Shown piece by piece: positions 28,120-37,160 of a DNA stretch of 64,000 bases (positions are counted from its first letter, which is position 1; every line of letters starts with the position of its first letter). The stretch spans positions 372,001 to 436,000 of the forward strand of contig NZ_JAUSVB010000003.1 in assembly GCF_030814415.1 (NCBI RefSeq), given 5' to 3'. The notes under the pieces were generated by a model. It was not told the origin of the DNA and searched no databases. It saw only the letters and a program-made list of their open reading frames with translations. This stretch comes from Cellulomonas humilata (GTDB lineage Bacteria; Actinomycetota; Actinomycetes; Actinomycetales; Cellulomonadaceae). The position numbers and the translations under genes were made by a program.

Positions 28120-29939
28120 GCGCGCCTGTCACGTCTGCGACCTCCGAGAGCTTCGAGGAGCAGAGCACCGCCGCCGAGTCCCGCCGCATCCGCCGACGGT
28201 CGCTCGGCCTGCTCCGCTCGCTGCTGCGGCCCGTCGCCGGTGCCGCGTGGGGGACCGCCGCGCTCGTCGTCGGCGCGCAGCTGGCCGCCGTCGCAGGGCC
28301 TGCGCTGGTGGCCTACGGCATCGACCAGGCGCTCCCCGCGCTCACGGACGGCGACGCGGGACCGATCACGCTGGCGACCGCCGCCTACCTCGCGGCAGCG
28401 CTGCTCGGTGGGGTGCTGACCGCCGCGACCGTCCGGGCGTCGGCCCGCGTGAGCCAGACGATGCTGCTCGACCTGCGCCGCCGGGTGTTCCGGCACACGC
28501 AGCGGCTCAGCCTGGAGTTCCACGAGAGCTACACGTCGGGCCGGATCATCTCGCGGCAGACGTCGGACGTCGACGCGCTGCGCGAGCTCCTCGACGGCGG
28601 CGTGACCACGCTCGCGTCGGGCGTCCTGGCGATGGTGTTCACCGCGGTCTCGCTGGTGCTGCTGGACTGGCGCAGCGGGCTCGTGCTCCTCATCGCCGTC
28701 GTGCCCGGCGTCATCCTCACGCGCTGGTTCCAGGTGCGCACGCAGGTGCAGTACCGCAAGCAGCGGACGGCGGCGGCCCGCCTCATCGTGCGGTTCGTCG
28801 AGACCATGACGGGCATCCGCGCGGTGCAGGCCTTCCGCCGGGAGCCGCAGGTGCGCGAGGTCTACGGGGACCTGGCGGAGGACTACCGCGGCTCCAGCGC
28901 CACGTCGATCCGGCTCAACGGCGTCTTCGACACGGGCCTGACCCTGATCGGGAACGTCACGGTGGCCGCGGTCCTGCTCGTCGGCGGTCTGCGGGCGCTG
29001 GACGGCGGGATCGAGGTCGGGGTGCTCGTCGCGGCTGTCCTCTACTCGCGTCGCTTCTTCAACCCGCTCCAGCAGATCGGCATGTTCTACAACTCCTTCC
29101 AGTCCGCCACGGCCGCCCTCGAGAAGCTCGCGTCGCTGCTCGCCGAGGAGCCCACGGTGCCCGACCCGGAGCGCCCGAAGCGGCTCGCCGAGGCCCGCGG
29201 GGACGTCCGGTTCGACGACGTCGAGTTCGGCTACGGCACGGGTCCCACGGTGCTCCCGCACGTCGACCTGCACATCCCGGCCGGCCAGTCGATCGCGCTC
29301 GTCGGCGAGACGGGTGCGGGCAAGTCGACCATCGCCAAGCTGCTCGCCCGGTTCTACGACGTCCGGGCGGGGGCCGTCCGCCTCGACGGGCTGGACCTGC
29401 GTGAGATCGACCCGGTCGACCTGCGGCGGGCCGTCGTGATGGTGACCCAGGAGGCGTACCTGTTCTCCGGCTCGATCGGGGCGAACATCGCGCTGGGCAA
29501 GCCGGAGGCCACGCCCCAGGAGATCGAGGCTGCCGCGCGTGCGGTCGGCGTGCACGACCTCATCGCGGCCATGCCCGACGGCTACGACACCGAGGCCGAC
29601 AAGCGCGGGGTGCGGCTCTCGGCCGGACAGCGGCAGCTGGTGTCGTTCGCGCGCGCGTTCCTGGCGGACCCGGTGCTGCTGATCCTCGACGAGGCGACCA
29701 GCTCGCTGGACGTCCCGGGGGAGGCGCTCGTGCAGGTCGGGCTGCAGACCCTGCTCGCCGACCGCACGTCCGTCGTCATCGCGCACCGGCTGTCCACGGT
29801 GATGGGGTCGGACCGGGTGCTGGTCATCGAGGACGGGCGCATCGTCGAGGACGGCTCGCCCTTCGCGCTGGTGGCCGCCGGTGGCCGGTTCGCGGACCTG
29901 CACGCCGACTGGCAGCGCTCGCTGCGCCGCACGACCTGA
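28116..29939 (+). CDS. Heterodimeric ABC exporter, subunit B (catalytic)
   Basis: A 607-residue half-exporter with six membrane helices then an ATPase domain. Walker [10 protein letters not shown]; Walker [13 protein letters not shown] with the catalytic Glu intact; the signature is [14 protein letters not shown], with Ala replacing the first Gly. This weakened signature faces the Asp-type Walker B of subunit A, so the two deviations fall in the same composite site, exactly as expected for an asymmetric pair. Translationally coupled to subunit A by a 4-bp overlap and ends 6 bp before a convergent response regulator gene. Confidence 0.92.
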   Translation: MSAPVTSATSESFEEQSTAAESRRIRRRSLGLLRSLLRPVAGAAWGTAALVVGAQLAAVAGPALVAYGIDQALPALTDGDAGPITLATAAYLAAALLGGVLTAATVRASARVSQTMLLDLRRRVFRHTQRLSLEFHESYTSGRIISRQTSDVDALRELLDGGVTTLASGVLAMVFTAVSLVLLDWRSGLVLLIAVVPGVILTRWFQVRTQVQYRKQRTAAARLIVRFVETMTGIRAVQAFRREPQVREVYGDLAEDYRGSSATSIRLNGVFDTGLTLIGNVTVAAVLLVGGLRALDGGIEVGVLVAAVLYSRRFFNPLQQIGMFYNSFQSATAALEKLASLLAEEPTVPDPERPKRLAEARGDVRFDDVEFGYGTGPTVLPHVDLHIPAGQSIALVGETGAGKSTIAKLLARFYDVRAGAVRLDGLDLREIDPVDLRRAVVMVTQEAYLFSGSIGANIALGKPEATPQEIEAAARAVGVHDLIAAMPDGYDTEADKRGVRLSAGQRQLVSFARAFLADPVLLILDEATSSLDVPGEALVQVGLQTLLADRTSVVIAHRLSTVMGSDRVLVIEDGRIVEDGSPFALVAAGGRFADLHADWQRSLRRTT

Positions 29940-29945
29940 TGCAGC

Positions 29946-30596
29946 TCAGCCGCTGGTGCCGAGCCCTTCCTCGCGGGCACGCACGATCGCGGCCGACCGG
30001 TCGGGGAGCGCCAGCCGGGCCAGCACGTTGGCCAGGTGGTTCCGCACGGTCTTGGGGCTGAGCCCGAGGCGCCGGGCGATCGTCTCGTTGTCCAGCCCGG
30101 CGGCGACGAGGTCGAGGACCTCGCGCTCACGGTCGGTGAGCTGGGGGAACGGGAGCCGCGCAGCGGTCCGCCCGCCGAGCACGTAGCTCATCGCCCGCTG
30201 CGCCACGGCGGGGGACAGGATCATCTCGCCGGCCGCGACGGCACGGACCGCCCGTTCCACGGCGTCGGGGGGCGCGGACTTCACCAGGTACCCGCGCGCC
30301 CCGGCGCGGACGGCCGCGACCACGGCGTCGTCGTCCTCGTGCATGGTGACCACGAGGACGCGCAGGCCGGGGTGCTCGCGCTGGAGGTCGCGCGTGAGGT
30401 CGATGCCGGAGCCGTCCCCGAGGTCGAGGTCCATGAGCACGACGTCCGTGGCGATGCCGGAGGCGAGCAGCGGACCGGCCTCGGCGGCGCTGGCGGCCTG
30501 ACCGGTCACGCGGATGCCGGCCAGCGAGTCGAGCAGCGCGGCCATGCCGATCCGGAACACGGGGTGGTCGTCCACGAGCACGACGGAGATGGTCAC
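29946..30596 (-). CDS. NarL/LuxR-family response regulator
   Basis: A 216-residue response regulator: receiver domain with VLVDDHPVFR, phospho-acceptor Asp in VLMDLDLGDG and Lys in YLVKSAPP; LuxR helix-turn-helix LTDREREVLDLVAAGLDNETIARRLGLS in the C-terminal third. Its ATG overlaps the stop of the upstream kinase gene by 4 bp. It converges on the ABC exporter genes with 6 bp between stops. Confidence 0.93.
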   Translation of the reverse strand: MTISVVLVDDHPVFRIGMAALLDSLAGIRVTGQAASAAEAGPLLASGIATDVVLMDLDLGDGSGIDLTRDLQREHPGLRVLVVTMHEDDDAVVAAVRAGARGYLVKSAPPDAVERAVRAVAAGEMILSPAVAQRAMSYVLGGRTAARLPFPQLTDREREVLDLVAAGLDNETIARRLGLSPKTVRNHLANVLARLALPDRSAAIVRAREEGLGTSG

Positions 30597-32548
30597 GAGC
30601 GGCTCCGGACGAGGACGGGATCGAGGGGCAGGATCGCGTGCACGCGGGTGCCGCCGGGTGCGTGCGGCTCGACCGTGACGACGCCGCCGAGCTCGTCGGC
30701 ACGCTCCCGCATGGACCGCAGACCCACGCCGGAGGGTGCGCCGACGGGGATCCCGCTGCCGAGGTCGAGCACGGTGACCACGAGCGCGGCGTCCTGGACG
30801 CTCACGCTCACGGCGCAGCCCTCGGCGCCGCTGTAGCGGGAGGCGTTGACCACGGCCTCGCTCACGATCGCGTAGGCGGCGGCCCGCAGCCGGGGGTCGA
30901 GGTCGGCGGGGTCGTCCAGCTGCATTCGCACGTCGAAGCCGCCCTCGCTGCTGCGTCGGGCCAGCTCGCGGAGGGCCGGTCCGAGCCCTTCCTCGTCCAG
31001 CAGCGGCGGCAGCAGGCTGCGCGAGAGCAGCCGCACGTCCTGCACGCGCTGCTCCACCTCGGCCTGGAGGGCGTCCAGGATCGCGTCGGCCGCCGCCGGG
31101 TCACGGGTCAGGGTGTTCCGCGCCCCTTGCAGCCCGAGCCGCAGCCCCGACAGCCACGGCCCGATGCCGTCGTGCAGCTCGCGGCGGATCAGCCGGCGTT
31201 CGGCCAGCCGGGCACGGGTCGCGGCGTCCCGGGCGCGCTCGAGGTCCGCGGCGCCCTGCACCAGGGCGAGCCCGGCGGCCACGACGGGCAGCAGGTGGTC
31301 CAGCGACTCGCCGGTCCGGGCGTCGAGCCGTTCGCCCGGGCGCACCGTGACGGCGAGCGACCCGATCGAGCGGCCCGCGTGCTCGAGCGTGCGCCGTGCC
31401 GGTGTCGACGTCGGCGTGCCCCACTGCGCGGTGTGCTCGTCGCCGACCACCGTCACCGACTCGAGGCGCAGCGCCTCGGCCACCGCGGCCGTCAGCCCGT
31501 CGAGAAGCTCCTCGGTGCCCGTGCCACCGGACAGCTGGCTGCCCACCCGGAGCGCCGCCCGGCTGCTCGACTCGCCGTACACGAGGGCGTGGACGCGTCG
31601 GCCGAGCCAGGCGTGCACGGGCTGCACCGCGACCGCGACGCCGACGGTCGCGATCACCTGCGCGACCGCCCCGCCGCCCACGACGACCGTCGCGGCGAGG
31701 ACGACGAGCGCGTACACGAGGGCGAGCCCGAGCGTGAGCAGCCCGGCGACGGCCGCCCGGCTGACCGCGAGGTCGATGCCCCAGAGCCGGTTCCGCAGCA
31801 CGGTGACCAGCAGCGCGACCGGGAACAGTGCCTGGCACGCGAGGTGCGTGAGGGGGACGGCGAAGATCATCTCCGGCGGCGAGTCGACGAGCAGCAGCGG
31901 CACGAACGAGAGGGCCATCAGTGCGGTGCCGACCGTCAGCAGTCCCAGCCCGGGACGCTCGCGCACGGGTCCGTGCCGGTACCGCCACCCGGTCGCGGCT
32001 GCGGTGACGAGGCCGAGGACGACGACCACCGCCAGGAGCGCGGTGTTGTCGGCCATGGGCACGAACAGCCTCTGCGCGGTCAGGGCGAGGGTCAGCAGGG
32101 ACCCCGCGACCACCCCCGCCCAGGCGCCGCCGGACAGTCGGGAGTCGCGCACCAGCCACGGCACGACAAGGAAGAGCGCGAGCGTGCCGGGCACCCAGGC
32201 CCAGCTGACGGTCGCGGTCAGCACCGGCAGCGCAGGAAGCGTCGGGTGCCCGGACTGGTACGTCCCCCAGGCGCTGCCCAGCGCGGCGAGCGCGCCACCG
32301 GCACCCGCCAGCGCGACCAGCCAGCCGACGGGGTGCGAGCGACGGGCCAGGATGACGGCGCCCACGGTCCCGTAGACCACGCCGACCATCGCGTCGACGA
32401 CGAAGAACAGCAGGTCGGGGTCCATCGGCACGCGCGCCGCGACCCGCAGGACGACGGAGGCGAGCGTGACCACCCAGGTCACGACGGCGACGACCATGGC
32501 GAGCCGAGGGTGCCCGGTGCGCCGGGCGTCGTCGGCGGCCACCGTCAT
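30593..32548 (-). CDS. Membrane sensor histidine kinase with GAF-like region
   Basis: A 651-residue kinase. About eight to ten hydrophobic helices fill residues 20-320, with no large extracellular loop; then a GAF-like segment (~330-430), a coiled coil, the phosphotransfer box IRRELHDGIGPWLSGLRLG (phospho-His in ELHDG) and a HATPase domain (VSEAVVNASRYS; GSGIPVG; GLRSMRERADELGG). The ATG at 32548 is 6 nt from a TACGGT -10 box, again suggesting a leaderless transcript. Signal unknown; it may sense a lipophilic ligand within the membrane domain. Confidence 0.9.
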   Translation of the reverse strand: MTVAADDARRTGHPRLAMVVAVVTWVVTLASVVLRVAARVPMDPDLLFFVVDAMVGVVYGTVGAVILARRSHPVGWLVALAGAGGALAALGSAWGTYQSGHPTLPALPVLTATVSWAWVPGTLALFLVVPWLVRDSRLSGGAWAGVVAGSLLTLALTAQRLFVPMADNTALLAVVVVLGLVTAAATGWRYRHGPVRERPGLGLLTVGTALMALSFVPLLLVDSPPEMIFAVPLTHLACQALFPVALLVTVLRNRLWGIDLAVSRAAVAGLLTLGLALVYALVVLAATVVVGGGAVAQVIATVGVAVAVQPVHAWLGRRVHALVYGESSSRAALRVGSQLSGGTGTEELLDGLTAAVAEALRLESVTVVGDEHTAQWGTPTSTPARRTLEHAGRSIGSLAVTVRPGERLDARTGESLDHLLPVVAAGLALVQGAADLERARDAATRARLAERRLIRRELHDGIGPWLSGLRLGLQGARNTLTRDPAAADAILDALQAEVEQRVQDVRLLSRSLLPPLLDEEGLGPALRELARRSSEGGFDVRMQLDDPADLDPRLRAAAYAIVSEAVVNASRYSGAEGCAVSVSVQDAALVVTVLDLGSGIPVGAPSGVGLRSMRERADELGGVVTVEPHAPGGTRVHAILPLDPVLVRSRS

Positions 32549-32583
32549 GGCGCCACCGTAGGGGCTGCCCCCGCCGACGCGGT

Positions 32584-32616
32584 ACGCCCCCGCGAGGGTG
32601 AACCTCGCGGGGGCGT
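32584..32616 (-). terminator. Terminator of the membrane-protein gene
   Basis: Perfect 14-bp inverted repeat (arms 32584-32597 and 32603-32616) with a 5-nt loop, starting 14 nt beyond the stop of the gene at 32631. It separates that gene from the kinase promoter. There is no strong T-tract. Confidence 0.65.
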
Positions 32617-32630
32617 GCCTCGCGTCCACC

Positions 32631-33314
32631 TCAGCGACGGTCGCCGAGGGCGAACCCGAGCGCGACGACCAGCAGCCAGACCGGCCCGGTGAAGCCCGCC
32701 ATGTACTGCAGCGGCGACAGCCCGGCGATCAGGGTGAGCCCGCCGAGGACGACGCTGACGGCGCCGATCCAGCGCGGCGTGGCCGAGTGCCGGAACGCGG
32801 CGACGGCCAGCGCGATGCCCGACAGCCCGGCACCGAGCCAGAGCCATGGGATGGTCGCCACCCAGTCGGTGTAGAACGCCGCGGACTCGGGCACCAGCAC
32901 GTCCGGGTCGGACAGGGCCAGCGAGAACTGCGTGTCGAGGCCGCTGCCGAGCAGGAGCGCGACGGACACGAGGACGAGCCCCCAGGCCGCCACGGTCCCG
33001 AGCAGGGACGCGTCCGGGGTGCGCTGGTCGATCCGGCGCTTGAGTCCGGCGGCGAACACGGGGATCACCACGGCGCACGCGGCGGCGAGCAGGTGGAAGA
33101 CGAGGAACGAGGACTGCTTGCCGGCGGCGTCGGCGAGCATCGCGGCGGCGTCGCCCTGGGTGTTCTCCCAGTCGACGGACGCGGCGAGCGACGCCTGGAT
33201 GGTGGCGAGGCCGAGCGCGCCGGCGGCGACGCCGGTCCAGGCCCAGGCGCGGCTGGTGCCGGGGACGGATCGGCGGGTCTGGCCGGCTGACGGCTCGACG
33301 GTGGTGCTGGACAT
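32631..33314 (-). CDS. Hypothetical integral membrane protein
   Basis: A 227-residue protein with about six hydrophobic segments (around residues 24-48, 70-94, 105-127, 150-175, 182-200, 205-224). Between helices 1 and 2 is an extracytoplasmic loop WENTQGDAAAMLADAAGKQS. I do not recognise the family. AAGGAGC precedes the ATG. It lies upstream of, and in the same direction as, the two-component system but is separated from it by a terminator-like hairpin. Confidence 0.75.
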   Translation of the reverse strand: MSSTTVEPSAGQTRRSVPGTSRAWAWTGVAAGALGLATIQASLAASVDWENTQGDAAAMLADAAGKQSSFLVFHLLAAACAVVIPVFAAGLKRRIDQRTPDASLLGTVAAWGLVLVSVALLLGSGLDTQFSLALSDPDVLVPESAAFYTDWVATIPWLWLGAGLSGIALAVAAFRHSATPRWIGAVSVVLGGLTLIAGLSPLQYMAGFTGPVWLLVVALGFALGDRR

Positions 33315-33370
33315 CGGTGCTCCTTCGGGTCGGCGCCGGTGGTGGTCACCGGCGATCTCCCGACGAGCGT

Positions 33371-33412
33371 CGGCGGGCGCGCGTCCCGGGCACCAGGGCC
33401 CCGCGCCCGCCG
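33371..33412 (-). terminator. Terminator-like hairpin of the sugar dehydrogenase gene
   Basis: 11-bp perfect repeat CGGCGGGCGCG / CGCGCCCGCCG around a 20-nt loop, 14 nt past the stop at 33427. No T-tract. Confidence 0.45.
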
Positions 33413-33426
33413 AGCCGGGCAGATGC

Positions 33427-35490
33427 TCAGCCGCCGAGCGTGACCCGGAAGATCCGCTCGTTGCTGTTGTTCGGGACGCTGTCCTTGTCGCCGGTGGTCG
33501 TCGTGGTCAGCCACAGCCCGCCGCCGGGCGCGGGCTCGACGGTCCGCAGCCGCCCGTACGTCCCGCTGAAGAACGTCTGCACGTTGGTCAGCGAGCTCCC
33601 GCTGATGACGGCGCGGTACATCCGGGCGCCGCGGGCGCAGGCCACGTAGAGGGCGTCGCGGACGATCGCGATGCCGGAGCACGACCCCTCCGACGTCGGG
33701 TAGGTGCGCTTGGGGGCGATGAACCCCGCGGTGCCGCACGTGCCGGACGTGCCCTCGCACGCGGGCCAGCCGTAGTTGCCGCCCTTGACGATGAGGTTGG
33801 TCTCGTCCATCACGGAGTTGCCGAACTCCTGCTCCCACAGCCGGCCCTGGGAGTCGAACGCGATGCCCTGCGGGTTGCGGTGACCGTAGCTCCACACGTA
33901 GTTGCCGAAGGGGTTGTCCGACGGCACGGTCCCGTCCGGGTTGAGCCGCAGGATCTTGCCGGCGAGGTTCGACGTGTTCTGCGCGTAGTCGCCGTTCTGG
34001 GCGTCGCCGGTGGCTGCGTAGAGCTTCCCGTCCGGGCCGAAGCGGAGGCGCCCGCCGTCGTGGAACTTGTTGCGCGGGATCCCGCTGAGCAGCACCTGCT
34101 CGGTGCCGGTGACGAGCGCGTTGTCCACCAGCTTGATCCGCACGATCCGGTTGTCCGTGGGGGACGTGTGCATCAGGTACACCCACTGGTCGGTGGCGAA
34201 CGTGGGGGAGAGGGCCAGACCGAGCAGCCCACCCTCGCCGTCGGTGCTCTGCACGTTGGGCACGGTGCCGACGTTCTTCTTCGCGCCCGTGGCCGGGTCG
34301 AGCCGGATCACGTCGTGCGCGTCACGCCGGGTGTACAGGACCGTCCCGTCGGGGAGCGTGTCGAGGCCCCACGGGATGTCCGTCTCGGTGCCCACCTGGG
34401 TGACGCCGCAGACGGCGGTCCCGCAGGCCGCGCCCGTGGTCACGGACGTCGACGCGCTCGCGGCCGACGTGTTGCCCTGGGCGTCCCGCGCGACGATCGC
34501 GTACGAGTACGTGGTGGCCGCGGCCAGCCCGCTGTCGATGAACGTGGTGACAGGGGGAGTGCCGGTCACGGTGCCGACGGCCGTGCCGCCGCGCCGGACC
34601 TCGTACGTGCGCACGCCGACGTTGTCGGTCGACGCCGCCCAGGTGAGCGTGACCGTCGTGCCGGACACCGCGGCGGTGGGCTTGCCCGGTGCCGTCGGTG
34701 CCTGCGTGTCCGCCTGGCACTGCGGGACCGTGATCGTCACGGTCGTGCTGGCCTGCGACACGTTGCCGGCCGCGTCGCGGGCGTTGACGTACAGGCCCCA
34801 CACGGCGCCCGCGACGACCGGCAGGCTGGTCGAGAGCGTGCTGCCGCTCACCGACGTCATGAGCTGGCCGTCGTGGTAGATGTCGTAGAACGCCACGCCG
34901 ACCGCGTCCGTCGACGCGTTCCAGGCGAACGTCACGGTGCTGCACGTCAGGTTGCTGACCCGCGGGTTGCCCGGCACCGTCGGCGCGGTCGTGTCGGCGG
35001 TGCGCAGCGACGTGGTCCAGCTCTGGTTCGTCTGGCCGTTGCAGGTCCACATCCCGACCACGGTCCCGTTCGCGGTGCCGCGTCCGGTGACGTCGAGGCA
35101 CAGCCCGGACTGCACGCCGACGATCGTGCCGTTGGTCTGCAGCCGCCACTTCTGGTTGGCGCCGCCGTTGCAGGGGTAGATCTGCACGACCGCGGGTGCG
35201 GTGGTGTCCTGGCCCGCGACGTCCAGGCACGTGGCGGCGTCGTAGACCTGCAGCTCGCCGTTCGTCGTGAGCGTCCACGCCTGGTTGGCGGCGCCGGTGC
35301 AGTCGCGGATCGCGACGCCCGTCCTCGCGGTCCGCGCCCCACCGTTGACGTCGAGACAACGGCCCGACCCGACGCCGGTGATGGCGGCCGGCCCGGCGAC
35401 GACCGCGGCCGGGGCGGGTCCTGCCAGGGTGATGACGAGCACGAGCGCGGCGACGACCGCCGCGGGGATCCGTAGGGGGTTCCATCGCAT
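33427..35490 (-). CDS. Secreted PQQ-type sugar dehydrogenase with ricin lectin and two FN3 domains
   Basis: A 687-residue secreted protein. Signal peptide about residues 1-28 (LVITLAGPAPAA). A ricin B-type beta-trefoil at ~35-160 has the repeated GxCLDV and QxW motifs (CLDVNGG, NQAWTL, NQKWRL, NQSWTT). Two fibronectin type III domains at ~170-260 and ~265-355 each carry WxASTDxVGV. The C-terminal ~330 residues are a six-bladed GSDH domain: IPWGLDTLPDG, GEGGLLGLALSP, HDGGRLRFGPDG, YGHRNPQGIAFD and GGNYGWP. It probably oxidises an aldose or polysaccharide end outside the cell, with the lectin targeting glycans. PQQ use is inferred; no PQQ genes are in view. Confidence 0.88.
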   Translation of the reverse strand: MRWNPLRIPAAVVAALVLVITLAGPAPAAVVAGPAAITGVGSGRCLDVNGGARTARTGVAIRDCTGAANQAWTLTTNGELQVYDAATCLDVAGQDTTAPAVVQIYPCNGGANQKWRLQTNGTIVGVQSGLCLDVTGRGTANGTVVGMWTCNGQTNQSWTTSLRTADTTAPTVPGNPRVSNLTCSTVTFAWNASTDAVGVAFYDIYHDGQLMTSVSGSTLSTSLPVVAGAVWGLYVNARDAAGNVSQASTTVTITVPQCQADTQAPTAPGKPTAAVSGTTVTLTWAASTDNVGVRTYEVRRGGTAVGTVTGTPPVTTFIDSGLAAATTYSYAIVARDAQGNTSAASASTSVTTGAACGTAVCGVTQVGTETDIPWGLDTLPDGTVLYTRRDAHDVIRLDPATGAKKNVGTVPNVQSTDGEGGLLGLALSPTFATDQWVYLMHTSPTDNRIVRIKLVDNALVTGTEQVLLSGIPRNKFHDGGRLRFGPDGKLYAATGDAQNGDYAQNTSNLAGKILRLNPDGTVPSDNPFGNYVWSYGHRNPQGIAFDSQGRLWEQEFGNSVMDETNLIVKGGNYGWPACEGTSGTCGTAGFIAPKRTYPTSEGSCSGIAIVRDALYVACARGARMYRAVISGSSLTNVQTFFSGTYGRLRTVEPAPGGGLWLTTTTTGDKDSVPNNSNERIFRVTLGG

Positions 35491-35581
35491 GGGTCTGCTC
35501 CTGCCGCGCCGTCGGGGAGGTGCTGGGCGACGGTCCAGTCATCGCCGGGTGTCACTCTGTCGCACACCGGGACAACACGCA

Positions 35582-35611
35582 CGTGGGGAGGCCCCGACGG
35601 GCCTCCCCACG
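35582..35611 (-). terminator. Terminator of the TipA-like regulator gene
   Basis: Perfect 13-bp stem CGTGGGGAGGCCC / GGGCCTCCCCACG with a 4-nt loop, 4 nt past the stop at 35616, followed on the minus strand by a moderately T-rich stretch (GTGTTGT). Confidence 0.8.
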
Positions 35612-35615
35612 CCTC

Positions 35616-36371
35616 CTACAGGTGCCGGGCTGCGTACTCGTGCAGCGCGTCACGCACGAACGTCGCACCGCCGACGCCGCCGTAGTTCGCCGCGAACCGC
35701 TCGTCGGCGACGTACATGTCGGCCAGGCCGAGCACGTACTCCTTCACCGGCGTCGCGCCGTGCCCAGGCGTTCCCGGGATGCCGCTCAGCCACGCGACGT
35801 GCCGCCGGGCGAGCTCCTGCGCCTCGTCGGACACGGGGTCCGTGCCGGCCGCGGCCGCCTCGCCCCACTCGGTGGCGAGCCGCGCGGTCGTCGCCTTCCA
35901 CGCGGCGCGCTCGTCGTCACTCATCCCGCGCCACCAGGCATCGGACGACGCGTACGCGTCCGCGCCCCAGCGCTGCTCGACCTCGTCCTTGTACTGGCTG
36001 TGGTCGAACCCGTCGAACATGTTCTCGGCCACGAGTGGCCCTCCGTTCTCCCGTGCGGTGATCGTTCGTTCGACCGAGGCGGCCTGCCGCTCCAGTCGTC
36101 GCTGCTCGCTGCGCAGCCAGTCGAGGTGGTGACGCAGGGCGGCGGTCTCGTCCTGCTCGCGCTCGAGCACGCGCCGGATGTCCGGCAGGCCGAGCCCGAG
36201 CCCGCGCAGCAGCAGGATCCGCTGCAACCGCACCAGCGCGCGGTCGTCGTACCAGCGGTACCCGTTGTCGCCGACGCGGCTGGGCTCGAGCAGCCCGATC
36301 GCGTCGTAGTGCCGAAGGGTGCGGCTGGTGGTGCCCGTCAGCCGGGCCACCTCCTGGATCGAGGCCTCCAT
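35616..36371 (-). CDS. MerR-family regulator with TipAS antibiotic-binding domain
   Basis: A 251-residue regulator. N-terminal MerR winged helix (IQEVARLTGTTSRTLRHYDA, then YRWYDD) at residues 1-70, a dimerising coiled coil to ~125, and a TipAS domain beginning NMFDGFDHSQYKDEVEQRWG. TipA proteins bind thiopeptide-like or other hydrophobic compounds and activate their own promoter and efflux genes. The ATG at 36371 has GAGAGGAGGGG just upstream; an ATG nine codons earlier is less likely. The 25-bp MerR spacing of its own promoter could not be verified by eye. Confidence 0.88.
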   Translation of the reverse strand: MEASIQEVARLTGTTSRTLRHYDAIGLLEPSRVGDNGYRWYDDRALVRLQRILLLRGLGLGLPDIRRVLEREQDETAALRHHLDWLRSEQRRLERQAASVERTITARENGGPLVAENMFDGFDHSQYKDEVEQRWGADAYASSDAWWRGMSDDERAAWKATTARLATEWGEAAAAGTDPVSDEAQELARRHVAWLSGIPGTPGHGATPVKEYVLGLADMYVADERFAANYGGVGGATFVRDALHEYAARHL

Positions 36372-36423
36372 GCGCCCCTCCTCTCGTTCCTGATCCACGG
36401 TAGGAGTTGACGCAGCGTCAAGG

Positions 36424-37095
36424 TCAAGCCCGGCGCGAGACCAACCCGTCGAGGCGCGCGAGAACGGTGTGCCGCAGCTCGTCCACGGTGTCGACGACGA
36501 CGACCGCGCCGGCGGTCGCCAGCTCGCCGGGTGCCGCGTACCCCCAGGTCACCCCGACGCAGTCGAGGCCGTTCTCGCGGGCGCCGTGCACGTCGTGCTC
36601 GCGGTCCCCGACCATCAGGGCGGCCACGGGTGGGTGCGGCTCGGCGCTCAGAGCCCGGGCGATCACGTCCGCCTTGGTGCCGGACTCGTCGAGCTGCGCC
36701 CCGAAGATCCCGTCGAGGAGCGGGGTGAGCCCGTGGTCGGCGCAGATCGGCACCGCGAAGACCTCCGGCTTGGAGGTCGCCACGACCAGGCGGCACCCCG
36801 CGGCACGCAGGTCGGCGAGCAGCGTGGGGACGCCGTCGAAGACCGTCGCGTCGTGCATGCCTGTCGCCCCGAAGTCCTCGCGGTACGCCCGGACGACCTC
36901 CTCGATGCGGTCCTCGGGGACGCCGTGCGCGCGCATGCTGTCGCCGATCGGTGGCCCGACGAACGACCGGAGCTCGGCGGCCGTCGGGACGGGCAGGCCG
37001 CACCGGCGGAACGCGACGGCCAGGGACGCGGTGATGCCAGGGATGGAGTCGATGAGCGTGCCGTCGAGGTCGAGGAGGACGAGGGGTGAGGTCAC
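36424..37095 (-). CDS. HAD-superfamily phosphatase (phosphoglycolate phosphatase-like)
   Basis: A 223-residue HAD hydrolase. Motif I LLDLDGTLIDS (nucleophile first Asp), motif II VVATSKPE, motif III with Lys in SGTKADV and motif IV MVGDREHDVHGA. The helical cap between motifs I and II is the Gph/PpaX type (C1). Probable substrate is phosphoglycolate or a small sugar phosphate or pyrophosphate. I placed the start at GTG 37095 (VTSPLVLLDLDGT), as expected for a family that begins a few residues before motif I. Confidence 0.8.
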   Translation of the reverse strand: MTSPLVLLDLDGTLIDSIPGITASLAVAFRRCGLPVPTAAELRSFVGPPIGDSMRAHGVPEDRIEEVVRAYREDFGATGMHDATVFDGVPTLLADLRAAGCRLVVATSKPEVFAVPICADHGLTPLLDGIFGAQLDESGTKADVIARALSAEPHPPVAALMVGDREHDVHGARENGLDCVGVTWGYAAPGELATAGAVVVVDTVDELRHTVLARLDGLVSRRA

Positions 37096-37160
37096 GCCCT
37101 CGATCCTCTCCCACGGCCGTAGGGTGTGCGCTCGTGAGCCAGGGCCCGCTGGGAGGATCG

